Shown here piece after piece: positions 52,869-60,815 of a stretch of DNA of 64,000 nucleotides (position 1 is its first letter; each line of letters begins with the position of its first letter). Below the pieces are notes generated by a model. That model made no database searches. It had not been told where the DNA came from and was given only the letters and a program-made list of their open reading frames with translations. The stretch comes from Bacillota bacterium. GTDB lineage: Bacteria > Bacillota > Sulfobacillia > Sulfobacillales > Sulfobacillaceae. The translations under genes and the position numbers were made by a program. Location: NCBI GenBank assembly GCA_021806205.1, contig JAJZXX010000176.1:19996-83995 (forward strand). Direction: 5' to 3'.

Positions 52869-53736
52869 TCAGACTGCAATGCGACGAGATAGCGGTACCA
52901 ATTGGGACCATGGCTCCTGATCCAAGAAGTCTTGCCATCCCCCCAATCGATGAATGGCCCGGGGGGTTGCAATGGATTGCGCACCGGATTCCGTCCACCG
53001 CATTCCCCTGCCACTCTCGCGTTGCTTGAGCACCGACTTACACGCACTCTCAATGATTCCCGAACCGATAGGAAGCCCCTCGGCCCAGTAGCGGGGATAA
53101 TCCAGGCGGGTTTGATGGTAGGTAAAATAGGCCTGTTCCCCGGAGGCCTGTTCTTGGGCCGCCGCCGATAACGGCGGCAAGGCTTTCCAGACGTCGTCAA
53201 GAATTCCTCCGCCTTCACGGAGGAGCCGATGCAACACGTCATCCACCCCACGCGGGTTGGGCCGCGTCATCCTGAGGCCAGACGGCCTTCGCCACCGCCC
53301 AAATAGGTTGACGGGCGTGATAAAAATCGAGAGTTTCTACCCCGGTCTTGCCCGCCATTCGTAAGTGGGCGGCGCTGTCTTCCCAAATTCAGTGGGCTCC
53401 GTCGCCAATGAGGACGACCTGACGACACGATGGATCCTCCGACCCCCTCTTTAACGCGTGGGCATACAATCGGGGTAAAAAGTTCGCTTCCGGCTCAAAG
53501 CCCACACAATAATCCGTACTGGCGTAGGACGGCCGATGTTCGTCCGGCACTGCACTGGGCGAGGGGGCTTTCGGTTCAAACCGCGCGCAGACCCCGACTT
53601 TGGCCGCATGCCACCCCGATGGCCATCCCGAGTGCGTTTGGTGTGCACCATGGCACCATCTAACGCGACTAAGAGCGTACTCGGACCGTTTTGCGAATAG
53701 GGGGGCCATTCGGTCGGAGGCGACCCCCGCGCCCAT
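52869..53736 (-). pseudogene. Decayed ISKra4-family transposase
   Basis: The pieces match an ISKra4 transposase in order but in different frames: LVALDGAMVHTKR, then KVGVCARFE and VVLIGDGAH followed by a TGA where family members have Trp (GDGAxWIW). Next comes DFYHARQPIWAVAKAVWP, then after a frameshift YFTYHQTRLDYPRYWAEGLP and IGSGIIESACKSVLKQR. At least one nonsense change and two frameshifts make it inactive. The 5' end beyond 53736 is missing, apparently cut by the cupredoxin segment. Confidence 0.8.
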
Positions 53737-53760
53737 ACTGGAAGCTAATTATGGAAGAGA

Positions 53761-54252
53761 CTATGCGGGACTCACATCGACCTGACTATACTCCCCTAAG
53801 TGCGTATGCCCAGGTGCTGGGCAAAAATAGGTATAGTGACCCGCCTGGTCGGCCGTAAAGCTGGTGCGCTTTGCGTTACCCATACGCGTTGGGGGAATTT
53901 CGGACCCCGGAAAGGCTGGAGGTTGGTGATTCAAGGATTTCTGGTCGGCAAAGGGCGGGTTTTCATTAACCAGCCGCCAACCGTGCTCCTCAGCTTCATC
54001 CCAATTGTGAAAGTCGATCGTCACGCGACATCCCAAAGGAAGAATAATGCGCGGATCGTCCATGTCGCCCATGTGAAACGTACCGGTGCCTTCTTTGGGT
54101 GAGTGTGCGCCTATGTCTAATGTCACGCTCTTTGCTTGGACTACGAGTTGCGTCTCGGTGCGATGGATGCTCACGTGCTGCAATTGGTCGGTTTTTTCGA
54201 CCTCGGTGGTTATTTGGGTCTGATTCGTATCGTGTGTCAAAAATTCTGGCAT
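53761..54252 (-). CDS. Signal-less cupredoxin (rusticyanin/sulfocyanin-like)
   Basis: A 163-residue protein with a blue-copper-like C-terminal half. Candidate copper ligands are His90 (EEHGWRLV), Cys144 and His149 in YFCPAPGHTHLGEY. Rusticyanin has CxxPGH followed four residues later by an axial Met; here that position is Glu154, with Leu152 nearby, and no Met is in the loop. No signal peptide or membrane anchor is visible, unusual for a redox cupredoxin. ATG 54252 follows a perfect AAGGAGGT at 6-nt spacing. It stands alone among mobile-element debris. Copper binding or storage instead of electron transfer is possible. Confidence 0.75.
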   Translation of the reverse strand: MPEFLTHDTNQTQITTEVEKTDQLQHVSIHRTETQLVVQAKSVTLDIGAHSPKEGTGTFHMGDMDDPRIILPLGCRVTIDFHNWDEAEEHGWRLVNENPPFADQKSLNHQPPAFPGSEIPPTRMGNAKRTSFTADQAGHYTYFCPAPGHTHLGEYSQVDVSPA

Positions 54253-54619
54253 GGGCGACCTCCTTAAACATTCTCGAGGTAGTCTTTTCGATTTACCGTG
54301 AAATCATGCCGAGCATCGTGACGGAGACAAAAAAACCTTGACGGCGCATTGGTAAGGAAGTCAATGGCATAAACGTGAAGAAGTGGATGTGGGGTGGCAT
54401 TGCACATAACCCAACGTGGCGAAAAATGTGTGTAGTATTCAGGTTGCGGTTCCTCACGAGTTCTCCATGCCGCGCTGACGCTCGGTAAGTTGCGCGCATG
54501 AAAATGGGACTTCTGTACTGGTTGGCCGCGTCGTAAGCTGAGCTTAGCACCCTGTCCCCCCACGGAATTCTCTCTGCCATTAGGAATGCGAACACGAGTT
54601 TGAGGTAGGTGCGTCGGGG
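54253..54619. other. No recognised gene
   Basis: The minus strand carries a 129-codon open frame ending at 54264, but its composition and lack of a ribosome site do not support a gene. No clear signal was found. Confidence 0.4.
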
Positions 54620-54625
54620 ACCTGA

Positions 54626-54755
54626 GACTGTCGCTGCCTTCGGGCGTCGTCAACCCCCCGACGATGCGACCCCACCTTAAGGAAGGAGACGGCTTCGGCT
54701 ATCGTTTGCTCTTCCGGGGAGTCGCAAGCTCCGGCTTTGAGGCCGGCGGAGGTTG
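54626..54755 (+). ncRNA. Candidate structured RNA with tandem hairpins (insertion-element end / omega-RNA-like)
   Basis: Three consecutive hairpins can be drawn: CGTCGTC/GACGATG around a C-rich loop (54640-54667), a GGAAG/CTTCC stem enclosing GGC-TTCG-GCT (54682-54715), and CTCCGGC-TTTGAG-GCCGGCGGAG (54728-54750). The last resembles the right-end hairpin of IS200/IS605-type elements, which also ends their guide RNA. No intact TnpB or IscB gene adjoins it. Direction and identity are inference. Confidence 0.35.
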
Positions 54756-55491
54756 ACCAGCAACCCCAGGGGCCTGTGATTCAATTGTTCATCGAGACCC
54801 CCTTGGTGCAGTGCAACGGCTTGCCGCACGCTATGCTCTGTCCATCATGTTGTGAGCACAGTATTATGGTCGATTTGCGTTGCCGCTGGGGGATGCGGAC
54901 GAACCTGGAGAGGTGGATCCTCCCGCACATCGCTTTACGTCGCGTACTCTCGGAAAAAAGGACACGTTGGCGAGCTCGGTCCATGGCCAATTGGGGGCCC
55001 TGTTCCATCGGACAAGAAACCTAGATTTCCACGTTCGACCGCTTCCCAATGTTCGTGAAGGGGATATATATTGGTGATGAAACAAGCGGCGTGCGGCCAC
55101 GTTGCCGACCATGGATCATATTATGTGGGATGCGACGTTGGCCAAAAGCCAAAACTTAGGCACGGTCAACCCCAGTGCTTCGTTTAGTTTTGGCGTGGGG
55201 TTGCCGGCTCGTAACCCTGTTGGATGACACGTCTTAACCAACTGGGCAATGCCAATGCATTGTTCGGTGCAACGTACTGGCTGGTGCCCCGACTATATCG
55301 GGTGGACGTGGCCCCCAACTTATCGGACGGTACCAACCAGCGCCGGAGCACCCCTCTTTGTCGGATGGATAGCGGATTTGGGGAGTGTCAATCCGCTTCT
55401 CTATCACGCAGCAACTCAGTAGTCCTTGAGGCTTGGCTTTCATTAATGGCGAGCATACCCGCGCTCAAAATTTAGGGCGGATATGCTGCCC
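54756..55491. other. Decayed DNA, possible gene remnants
   Basis: No intact gene was found. The plus strand gives protein-like stretches broken by stops, such as HGQLGALFHRTRNLDFHVRP, then PTMDHIMWDATLAKSQNLG, GFGVGLPARNPVG-like text before a TGA at 55225, and LFGATYWLVPRLYR, the last faintly like a haem-copper oxidase subunit I helix. These are too short to name. Confidence 0.35.
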
Positions 55492-55600
55492 TTAGCGAAT
55501 CGGTACGGACCACGCAGGGTTGGTTATGAGCATGGCCAATCGATTTTTGCCAAGAGAAATTTTTTGACAGGTACCACCACTAAAGACATATTGATGGTGA
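55492..55600 (-). pseudogene. C-terminal remnant of a second GH18 gene
   Basis: CQKISLGKNRLAMLI at this position parallels RQKISLAKNNHLAGI in the intact GH18 lipoprotein (27434-28546), and the DNA shows a matching GCCAAG-GAAATTTTTTG-type segment in both places. Only the tail survives, so it is a broken paralogue. Confidence 0.5.
55564..55592 (+). promoter_or_regulatory. Promoter of the MFS exporter gene
   Basis: A perfect TTGACA (55564-55569), 17-bp spacer and CATATT (55587-55592). A second -10-like TATAGT occurs at 55606. Confidence 0.45.
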
Positions 55601-55691
55601 TGAGCTATAGTAAAATAAACACTACAGTTGGTTAGGAGATACCAATATAGATGCGTTAGTAGCGACGAAGAGGGCACGACGCGATTTCTTA

Positions 55692-56924
55692 TTGCTGTGG
55701 ATTGGACAAGGTTTCGCAGCGCTAGGCACACAAATTACAACGCTGGCTTTACCGCTCACGGCCATTTTGATCCTCCACGCCCAAGCTGACGCCGTGGGGA
55801 TTCTGAATGCCCTACAGTGGTTGCCATTTCTATTACTAAGTTTGTTCGTCGGCGTGATTGTCGACCACCGCAGAAGACGCCCTTTGTTGATATTGGCAGA
55901 CGCTGTTCGTGCGATTGTGCTCGGAGGCATCGTGGTGCTCGCGGAAAGCCACCGCTTATCTCTTTCGACGCTATGGCCTCTGGTGTTCTTGTTTGGTTGC
56001 GGCGCGGTTGTTTTTGACCTCGCGTATTTTGCCTATGTACCCGGTCTAGTCGGATTGCCGTCGCTTCTGGGATCGAATTCGCGCCTTCAAGCCACGACGA
56101 CCGGAGCGCAGATTGGAGGGCCTGCAATCGCAGGAATCCTGATTCAGATGTTGAGTGCACCGATGGCGTTATTGTTAAACGCATTGTCTTTCCTGGTTTC
56201 TGTCGGGACAGTTGCCACGATGCGGACGCCTGAGCCGGTGCCGAAGGTCTCTCTTACACGGCCCTGGACGGAGCTCCGCCAGGGCCTTCGGCTGGTATTT
56301 GGCAATCGCCTCCTTCGATCACTGGTAGCCGTATCGACATCCTATAATGTTTTCAACGAGTGGGTGCTTACGCTATATTTGGTGTACGCGGTTCATACTC
56401 TACATCTATCGCCCGCTCTCATTGGATTATCCCTATCAGGCGCAACTATTGGAGCCTTTTTGGGGGCCATGGTCGCCCAAACTGCGGTCAAACACTATGG
56501 ATTGGGGTTGAGCTTTCTAGCGGCGGTGGCTATTGAGTGCGTGGCGGCCCTAATCGTACCCATCGCCCCACCAGATACTCCGATGACCGTCCCGTTATTG
56601 GTCGGTGCCTTCGGCTTGATGGACTTCGGCGCTTCGTTGTCTGGGGTGATTGCCGTTTCGGTCCGTCAAACCGTCACCCCAAATCACCTACTGGGTCGGA
56701 TGACGGCTAGCTACCGGACCATTTCATACGGAGTCATTCCATTGGGTGCTGCTATGGGGGGATGGATAGGTCAGTGGGTTGGACTAAGGTTGGGCCTTTT
56801 AATCGGCGTTATTGCGCTGTTTACCACTATTTTCTGGGCGATGGTCTCACCAATAGTTCAATTGCGACAGATCGATGATGTGCAACCGATTGCCGATGTC
56901 CGATCGACCAAGGCGTCTATTTGA
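55692..56924 (+). CDS. MFS transporter (macrolide/EntS-type efflux)
   Basis: A twelve-helix major facilitator of the MFS_3 drug and siderophore exporter group. DHRRRRPLLILADAVRA is the cytoplasmic loop 2-3 motif, and the QAxxxxGxxGGPxIAG segment (LQATTTGAQIGGPAIAG) is typical. From TTG 55692 it has 410 residues, but the reading frame is open earlier with ATKRARRDFLLLWIGQ, the normal N-terminus. The only good ribosome site (AGGAG, 55634) precedes an in-frame ATA at 55647, and the nearby ATG at 55651 is out of frame. The true start is unclear. The CGNR gene follows 17 bp later. Confidence 0.82.
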   Translation: MLWIGQGFAALGTQITTLALPLTAILILHAQADAVGILNALQWLPFLLLSLFVGVIVDHRRRRPLLILADAVRAIVLGGIVVLAESHRLSLSTLWPLVFLFGCGAVVFDLAYFAYVPGLVGLPSLLGSNSRLQATTTGAQIGGPAIAGILIQMLSAPMALLLNALSFLVSVGTVATMRTPEPVPKVSLTRPWTELRQGLRLVFGNRLLRSLVAVSTSYNVFNEWVLTLYLVYAVHTLHLSPALIGLSLSGATIGAFLGAMVAQTAVKHYGLGLSFLAAVAIECVAALIVPIAPPDTPMTVPLLVGAFGLMDFGASLSGVIAVSVRQTVTPNHLLGRMTASYRTISYGVIPLGAAMGGWIGQWVGLRLGLLIGVIALFTTIFWAMVSPIVQLRQIDDVQPIADVRSTKASI

Positions 56925-56941
56925 CAAACGAGGGTGAAGAT

Positions 56942-57508
56942 ATGGACAAGGGAACAAGGGATCCACATTCGGCAATAGGGTTGCTTCGCGCTTTTTTAAA
57001 TACGAGAGAGATTGCCGAAGATACGGACTTAATTTCATCGCCCGAAGGACTCCGCCAGTGGCTCCGGGATTTAGATCTTCCAGGGCAGGACGAATTCCCT
57101 ATGCCAGGCGATGTAGAGTGGATCGTCGCAATCCGCGAGGCACTGCGCGATGTCCTGTCGGGCCATAGCGGGGATTCCGTGTCGTGGGAGAGTGTGGCAT
57201 TACTTAACAGGGCGGCTCGGCGCAGTCCGTTGGTGCTGCATTTTGACGACAGCGCTACGCCCTCAGTGGTGAATAGTGAATCGGGTGTAGTAGGCGCCAT
57301 GGGACGAATTTGGAATGCGATCGCGGACGCGAAAGCGGATGGGACATGGGATCGTTTAAAGTCATGTCGCAGACCAGATTGTCGTTGGGCCTTTTTTGAC
57401 CGATCGAAGAATCGTTCAGCGACCTGGTGTTCGACTGCAGGTTGCGGCGCACTTATGAAGTCGCGCGCCTATCGTCGACGGCGACGAGCACAGCGGGATG
57501 GGTGGTAA
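56942..57508 (+). CDS. CGNR zinc-finger (ABATE-domain) regulator
   Basis: A 188-residue protein with an N-terminal ABATE-like helical domain (LLRAFLNTREI...) and a C-terminal CGNR-type zinc finger, CRRPDCRWAFFD then TWCSTAGCG followed by a very basic RAYRRRRRAQR tail. The naming CGNR tetrad reads CGAL here, but all four cysteines are present. Such proteins are presumed DNA-binding stress regulators. ATG 56942 follows GAGGGTG. It directly follows the MFS gene, which it may control. Confidence 0.82.
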   Translation: MDKGTRDPHSAIGLLRAFLNTREIAEDTDLISSPEGLRQWLRDLDLPGQDEFPMPGDVEWIVAIREALRDVLSGHSGDSVSWESVALLNRAARRSPLVLHFDDSATPSVVNSESGVVGAMGRIWNAIADAKADGTWDRLKSCRRPDCRWAFFDRSKNRSATWCSTAGCGALMKSRAYRRRRRAQRDGW

Positions 57509-57769
57509 AGTCTTAGCGGGTGCCGGACAATCTCCGTCTTAAACTCTAATGGTGTATTCATCCGGATCGGCCTTTTTGAACCGGTTGTCACCCTTGATGC
57601 CAAGATGACATATGTTAAGGATGACAGATACTCGAAAATATGGAAGGGATCCGTATTTATGTGGAGCAAGTTTGAGAATCGGATACGATACCAAGAGATA
57701 CGAGGGCGTAGCGATTCTCAGGGCTCGAGACCGGAATTGGTGGGTGGAGAAAATCAACGCGCGACTCGC
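57509..57769. other. Gene-free stretch upstream of the ABC transporter leader
   Basis: No gene or clear repeat was recognised; it contains a purine-rich segment and imperfect repeats of GATAC. It ends at a TATACT box (57770). Confidence 0.4.
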
Positions 57770-57775
57770 TATACT
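57770..57775 (+). promoter_or_regulatory. -10 element for the leader RNA
   Basis: TATACT lies about 12 bp before the first leader hairpin; no convincing -35 is visible. Confidence 0.4.
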
Positions 57776-57781
57776 ATAGGG

Positions 57782-57990
57782 GTACATTTTGTGAGTGGCG
57801 GACGCAATAATGTTGCGTCCAGAGGAACCAATGAGCCAAATCGTGTCAAACACGAACGGGGGACCCACTTTTTTCGGGGCGAACATGATGTCATGAGGGT
57901 TGCTTTCCACCCTAGCCCGTCAGCTTACCTCGTCGGCAAGGAAAGCCTGCGCAAAAAGTTGCCCGGGCTTAGCCCGGGAATTTTTTTGTT
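57782..57990 (+). promoter_or_regulatory. Structured attenuator/riboswitch-like leader of the ABC transporter operon
   Basis: About 200 nt with successive hairpins: GGACGCAA-TAATG-TTGCGTCC (57800-57820), TCGTGT-CAA-ACACGA (57841-57855), CATGA-TG-TCATG (57884-57895) and AGGGT-8-ACCCT (57896-57913), ending in a strong terminator 20 bp before the first gene. AGCCCG at 57914-57919 is identical to part of the terminator's 3' arm and can pair with CGGGCT (57964-57969), giving an antiterminator. It matches none of the riboswitch consensus sequences I know (TPP, SAM, FMN, cobalamin, guanidine-I). Confidence 0.6.
57962..57987 (+). terminator. Leader terminator
   Basis: CCCGGGC-TTA-GCCCGGG, a perfect 7-bp GC stem, followed by AA and seven T's. 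It lies 20-23 bp upstream of the permease start, so transcription must read through it. Confidence 0.88.
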
Positions 57991-58009
57991 CAGGCGGTAA
58001 GGAGGGTAT

Positions 58010-58870
58010 ATGGCGTATTCGATGAAAGCTCAGGCTGATGAGGACGCACTTCTAAGAGAAGAGAGTTCCTTAGCCGAAGAATCGTTGGACCTGAAGAGTG
58101 CTCAAAAGCATCGGCACCTCTATGTGTCATGGCTAGTGGCTGTGGCACTCATCCTACTGTGGTGGCTGGTCACTGCGGTTCATGTATTCCCGCCCCTGGA
58201 CCTCCCCTCGCCGCTTCATGTTGCCAAGGACATCTATGCCATTTCAACAACGGGTTATAACGGATACAGTCTGCTTGACAACATTGGAGCTAGCACGTTG
58301 CGCATTGCTGTAGGATTTTTTGCAGCCGTAATTCTTGGCGTGCCTATCGGGTTTTGGATGGCCTCCAATACGATAATCTTCAACGCTATAGACCCTGTCT
58401 TGCAGTTCTTGCGGCCAATCCCCCCGCTGGCCTACATTCCTCTGATGGTTTTATGGTTCGGGACCGGCCAGATGTCAAAGTTTGTTTTGATTTTCTTCTG
58501 CACCATTCCCATGATTATCATCAGCGCCATGTCTGGCGTGAAAAGTGCACAGGAATCCCGTCTTCGCGTCGCTCAAGTTTTTGGGGCCAATCGGCGCCAA
58601 ATGTTTCGCTATATCACCTTGCCGTCGGCATTGCCGGAGATCTTCACGGGGATGCGAATTGCCATTGCAGTGGCATGGACTTGTTTGGTGGCCGCAGAAA
58701 TGATTGCGGCGCAATCAGGCTTGGGTGCCATGATATTGACGGCAGGCAATCAGTTGCGGGTGGGGGTTGTATTTGTCGGCATTATTTTCATCGGCCTCAT
58801 CGGATACCTGATGGAAGTGGTGATTCGGACGGTGGAGCGGCGCATGGTGCCCTGGAAAGGGAAGGCCTAA
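58010..58870 (+). CDS. ABC transporter permease (taurine/sulfonate/nitrate type, TauC/SsuC-like)
   Basis: A 286-residue permease with six membrane helices and the EAA-loop region (AQVFGANRRQMFRYITLPSALP) that docks the ATPase. The family covers taurine, alkanesulfonate, nitrate and thiamine-precursor importers. ATG 58010 follows AAGGAGGG, right after the leader terminator. An N-terminal acidic, charged tail of about 30 residues precedes the first helix. Gene order is permease, binding protein, ATPase. Confidence 0.92.
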   Translation: MAYSMKAQADEDALLREESSLAEESLDLKSAQKHRHLYVSWLVAVALILLWWLVTAVHVFPPLDLPSPLHVAKDIYAISTTGYNGYSLLDNIGASTLRIAVGFFAAVILGVPIGFWMASNTIIFNAIDPVLQFLRPIPPLAYIPLMVLWFGTGQMSKFVLIFFCTIPMIIISAMSGVKSAQESRLRVAQVFGANRRQMFRYITLPSALPEIFTGMRIAIAVAWTCLVAAEMIAAQSGLGAMILTAGNQLRVGVVFVGIIFIGLIGYLMEVVIRTVERRMVPWKGKA

Positions 58871-58895
58871 TTAACGGAATGGAGGCAAAAGATCT

Positions 58896-59924
58896 ATGAG
58901 TCGGTGGCGCACGTTAACGACACTGGGCATCGCAGGTTTGGCGATAGGAGGAACACTAGCGGGGTGTGGCACCAATGCGACGGCCTCGGGCAAGGTGGTA
59001 ACCATCGGCTACGAAAACGCTCCAGATCCCGAAGCCGTGGCCATCGAACAGCACTTCTTTCAAAAGTACCTCCACGCCAAGGTTAAGTTAATCTATTTCT
59101 CTTCAGGTCCGGCAGCTCTGACCGATTTGGCCTCTGGACATCTGGACTTTATGACGACGCTTGGCAACCCCCCCACGGCTTCGGCCATCGCGCACGGTGT
59201 GCCCTTAGAGGTCGTCTGGGCGATGGAGCGGTACACGACCGGTGAGGGCTTGGTGGTGAAGAATAGTAGTGGCATCACAAGTTTAAAGGGCCTTAAGGGT
59301 AAGACGGTCGCGCTGGTCAAGGGGTCAACCTCTCCGTTCGAGCTCGATACTGCTCTGAAGAATGCCGGAATGCCGCTATCATCGGTCACTCAGGAGAACA
59401 TGACTCCTCCTGATATGGTGGCCGCGTGGCAGCATGGCAGCATACAAGCCGCGTACGTATGGACCCCGTTTGACAACACGATGCAGCAGAATCACGGCCA
59501 CTTCATCATGTATGACCAAAACGTTTATAAGCAATCACCGATATTTAACTTAGCGGTGGTGAACTCGCACTGGGCATCGTCTCACAAGTCGCTAGTCGAC
59601 GGCTTTGTCAAGGCTGAGGCAGCTGGTGTCAAGTTCTTTCACCAGCATCCGACCAAATCCTATCAGGACATGGGCAAGCTCAACAACATTTCAGCGGCTC
59701 AGGCCAAATCGCAGACTAAGGGCTTCCAATATGAGACCCTTGCCACTGAGGTTCAATCCATGGGAATGGGTCAGGGTGCTGCGGTGAAGACATCGCTGGT
59801 GACCAAATCGCTTTCATCGGCTGCGAAGTGGTTGAGTCAAACCGGTCAAATCTCGAGCGCGCCACATAACTTGGCCCAATATGTCAACCCAAGTTTTGTG
59901 GAATCGGTCATGAAGGGGCACTAG
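58896..59924 (+). CDS. ABC transporter substrate-binding lipoprotein (TauA/SsuA-like)
   Basis: A 342-residue NMT1/TauA-type binding protein. A lipoprotein signal with lipobox TLAGC is followed by VVTIGYENAPDPEAVA. Segments GKTVALVKGSTSPFELDTAL and MVAAWQHGSIQAAYVWTPF correspond to the TauA ligand pocket, where the latter tryptophan region contacts taurine, suggesting a sulfonate. The substrate remains an inference. It sits 25 bp after the permease with GGAGG upstream. Confidence 0.9.
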   Translation: MSRWRTLTTLGIAGLAIGGTLAGCGTNATASGKVVTIGYENAPDPEAVAIEQHFFQKYLHAKVKLIYFSSGPAALTDLASGHLDFMTTLGNPPTASAIAHGVPLEVVWAMERYTTGEGLVVKNSSGITSLKGLKGKTVALVKGSTSPFELDTALKNAGMPLSSVTQENMTPPDMVAAWQHGSIQAAYVWTPFDNTMQQNHGHFIMYDQNVYKQSPIFNLAVVNSHWASSHKSLVDGFVKAEAAGVKFFHQHPTKSYQDMGKLNNISAAQAKSQTKGFQYETLATEVQSMGMGQGAAVKTSLVTKSLSSAAKWLSQTGQISSAPHNLAQYVNPSFVESVMKGH

Positions 59925-59940
59925 AGGGGGGCTGGCGTTC

Positions 59941-60726
59941 TTGATTGCGGTATCAGAAGTGAGTAAAGTCTATCCATCGCAGGTTCGGGGCGGAAGACCG
60001 CTGGTGGCCGTCGATACCGTCGATTTGACAGTCCAGGACGGGGAATTTGTGACAGTAGTCGGTCCCAGTGGCTGTGGGAAGACAACGCTCTTGAATCTCT
60101 TGGCCGGTTTTGAACAACCCAACCGGGGTGAGATTCGATTAGATGATAGGCCGGTGGTTCGGCCCGGGCCGGAGCGCGCGGTTGTCTTTCAGCAGCCCTC
60201 ATTGTTGCCATGGATGACGGTCAAAGAGAATATTGCCTTTGGCCTCACACTCAGGGAAGGCACGCGCCGGGTCGATCAGATCCGCATAGCGTCTATGGTG
60301 GAAACTATGGGCCTTACGGGGTTCGAAAACCATCGTCCCTATCAGTTGTCGGGCGGGATGCAGCAGCGTGTGGCCATCGCCCGGGCCCTGATCATTGAAC
60401 CGCGGGTTCTTTTAATGGATGAGCCGTTTGGTGCGTTGGATGCCCAAACTCGAAGCGAGATGCAGCGTTTCTTGCTGTCCATTTGGGGGAAGCTCCATCC
60501 TACCGTGCTGTTTGTCACGCACGACGTGGAAGAGGCGATTATGCTGGCGGACCGGGTCGTGGTGATGACACCCAGGCCAGGCCGTATTGCCGACATTTTA
60601 ACGGTGTCGTTAGCCCGCCCGCGCCAGTGGGACCTTACACTGAGTCGCGAGTTTAACGAGTATAAGCGAAAGATTCTTCAGGTGTTAAGGCCCCCCGAGG
60701 AGCGCGACCCGGTAAGGCTAGCTTAA
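59941..60726 (+). CDS. ABC transporter ATP-binding protein (TauB/SsuB-like)
   Basis: A 261-residue ATPase with Walker A GPSGCGKTT, signature LSGGMQQR, Walker B VLLMDEPFGALD and the H-loop VTHDVEEA, all intact. The start is TTG 59941 after GGGGGG. Last gene of the transporter operon. Confidence 0.93.
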   Translation: MIAVSEVSKVYPSQVRGGRPLVAVDTVDLTVQDGEFVTVVGPSGCGKTTLLNLLAGFEQPNRGEIRLDDRPVVRPGPERAVVFQQPSLLPWMTVKENIAFGLTLREGTRRVDQIRIASMVETMGLTGFENHRPYQLSGGMQQRVAIARALIIEPRVLLMDEPFGALDAQTRSEMQRFLLSIWGKLHPTVLFVTHDVEEAIMLADRVVVMTPRPGRIADILTVSLARPRQWDLTLSREFNEYKRKILQVLRPPEERDPVRLA

Positions 60727-60815
60727 AGAGGGACATTTTGGAGGAGATGCATTAGCACGGGAGACCAAGAGATAACAGCTAAACGCATAATATCTCGTTG
60801 CCTTAGGTTGGTGAT

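Noticed and set aside
54660-54755. Group II intron end.
   Set aside because: No domain V signature and no intron-encoded reverse transcriptase; the hairpins fit an insertion-element end better.
55224-55470. Haem-copper oxidase subunit I fragment (LFGATYWLVPRLYR).
   Set aside because: The similarity is a single short helix with no haem or copper ligands nearby, so it was not called as a gene.
57782-57990. FMN or TPP riboswitch before the ABC transporter.
   Set aside because: Conserved core sequences of these classes are absent, despite short lookalikes such as CGGGGCGAAC.
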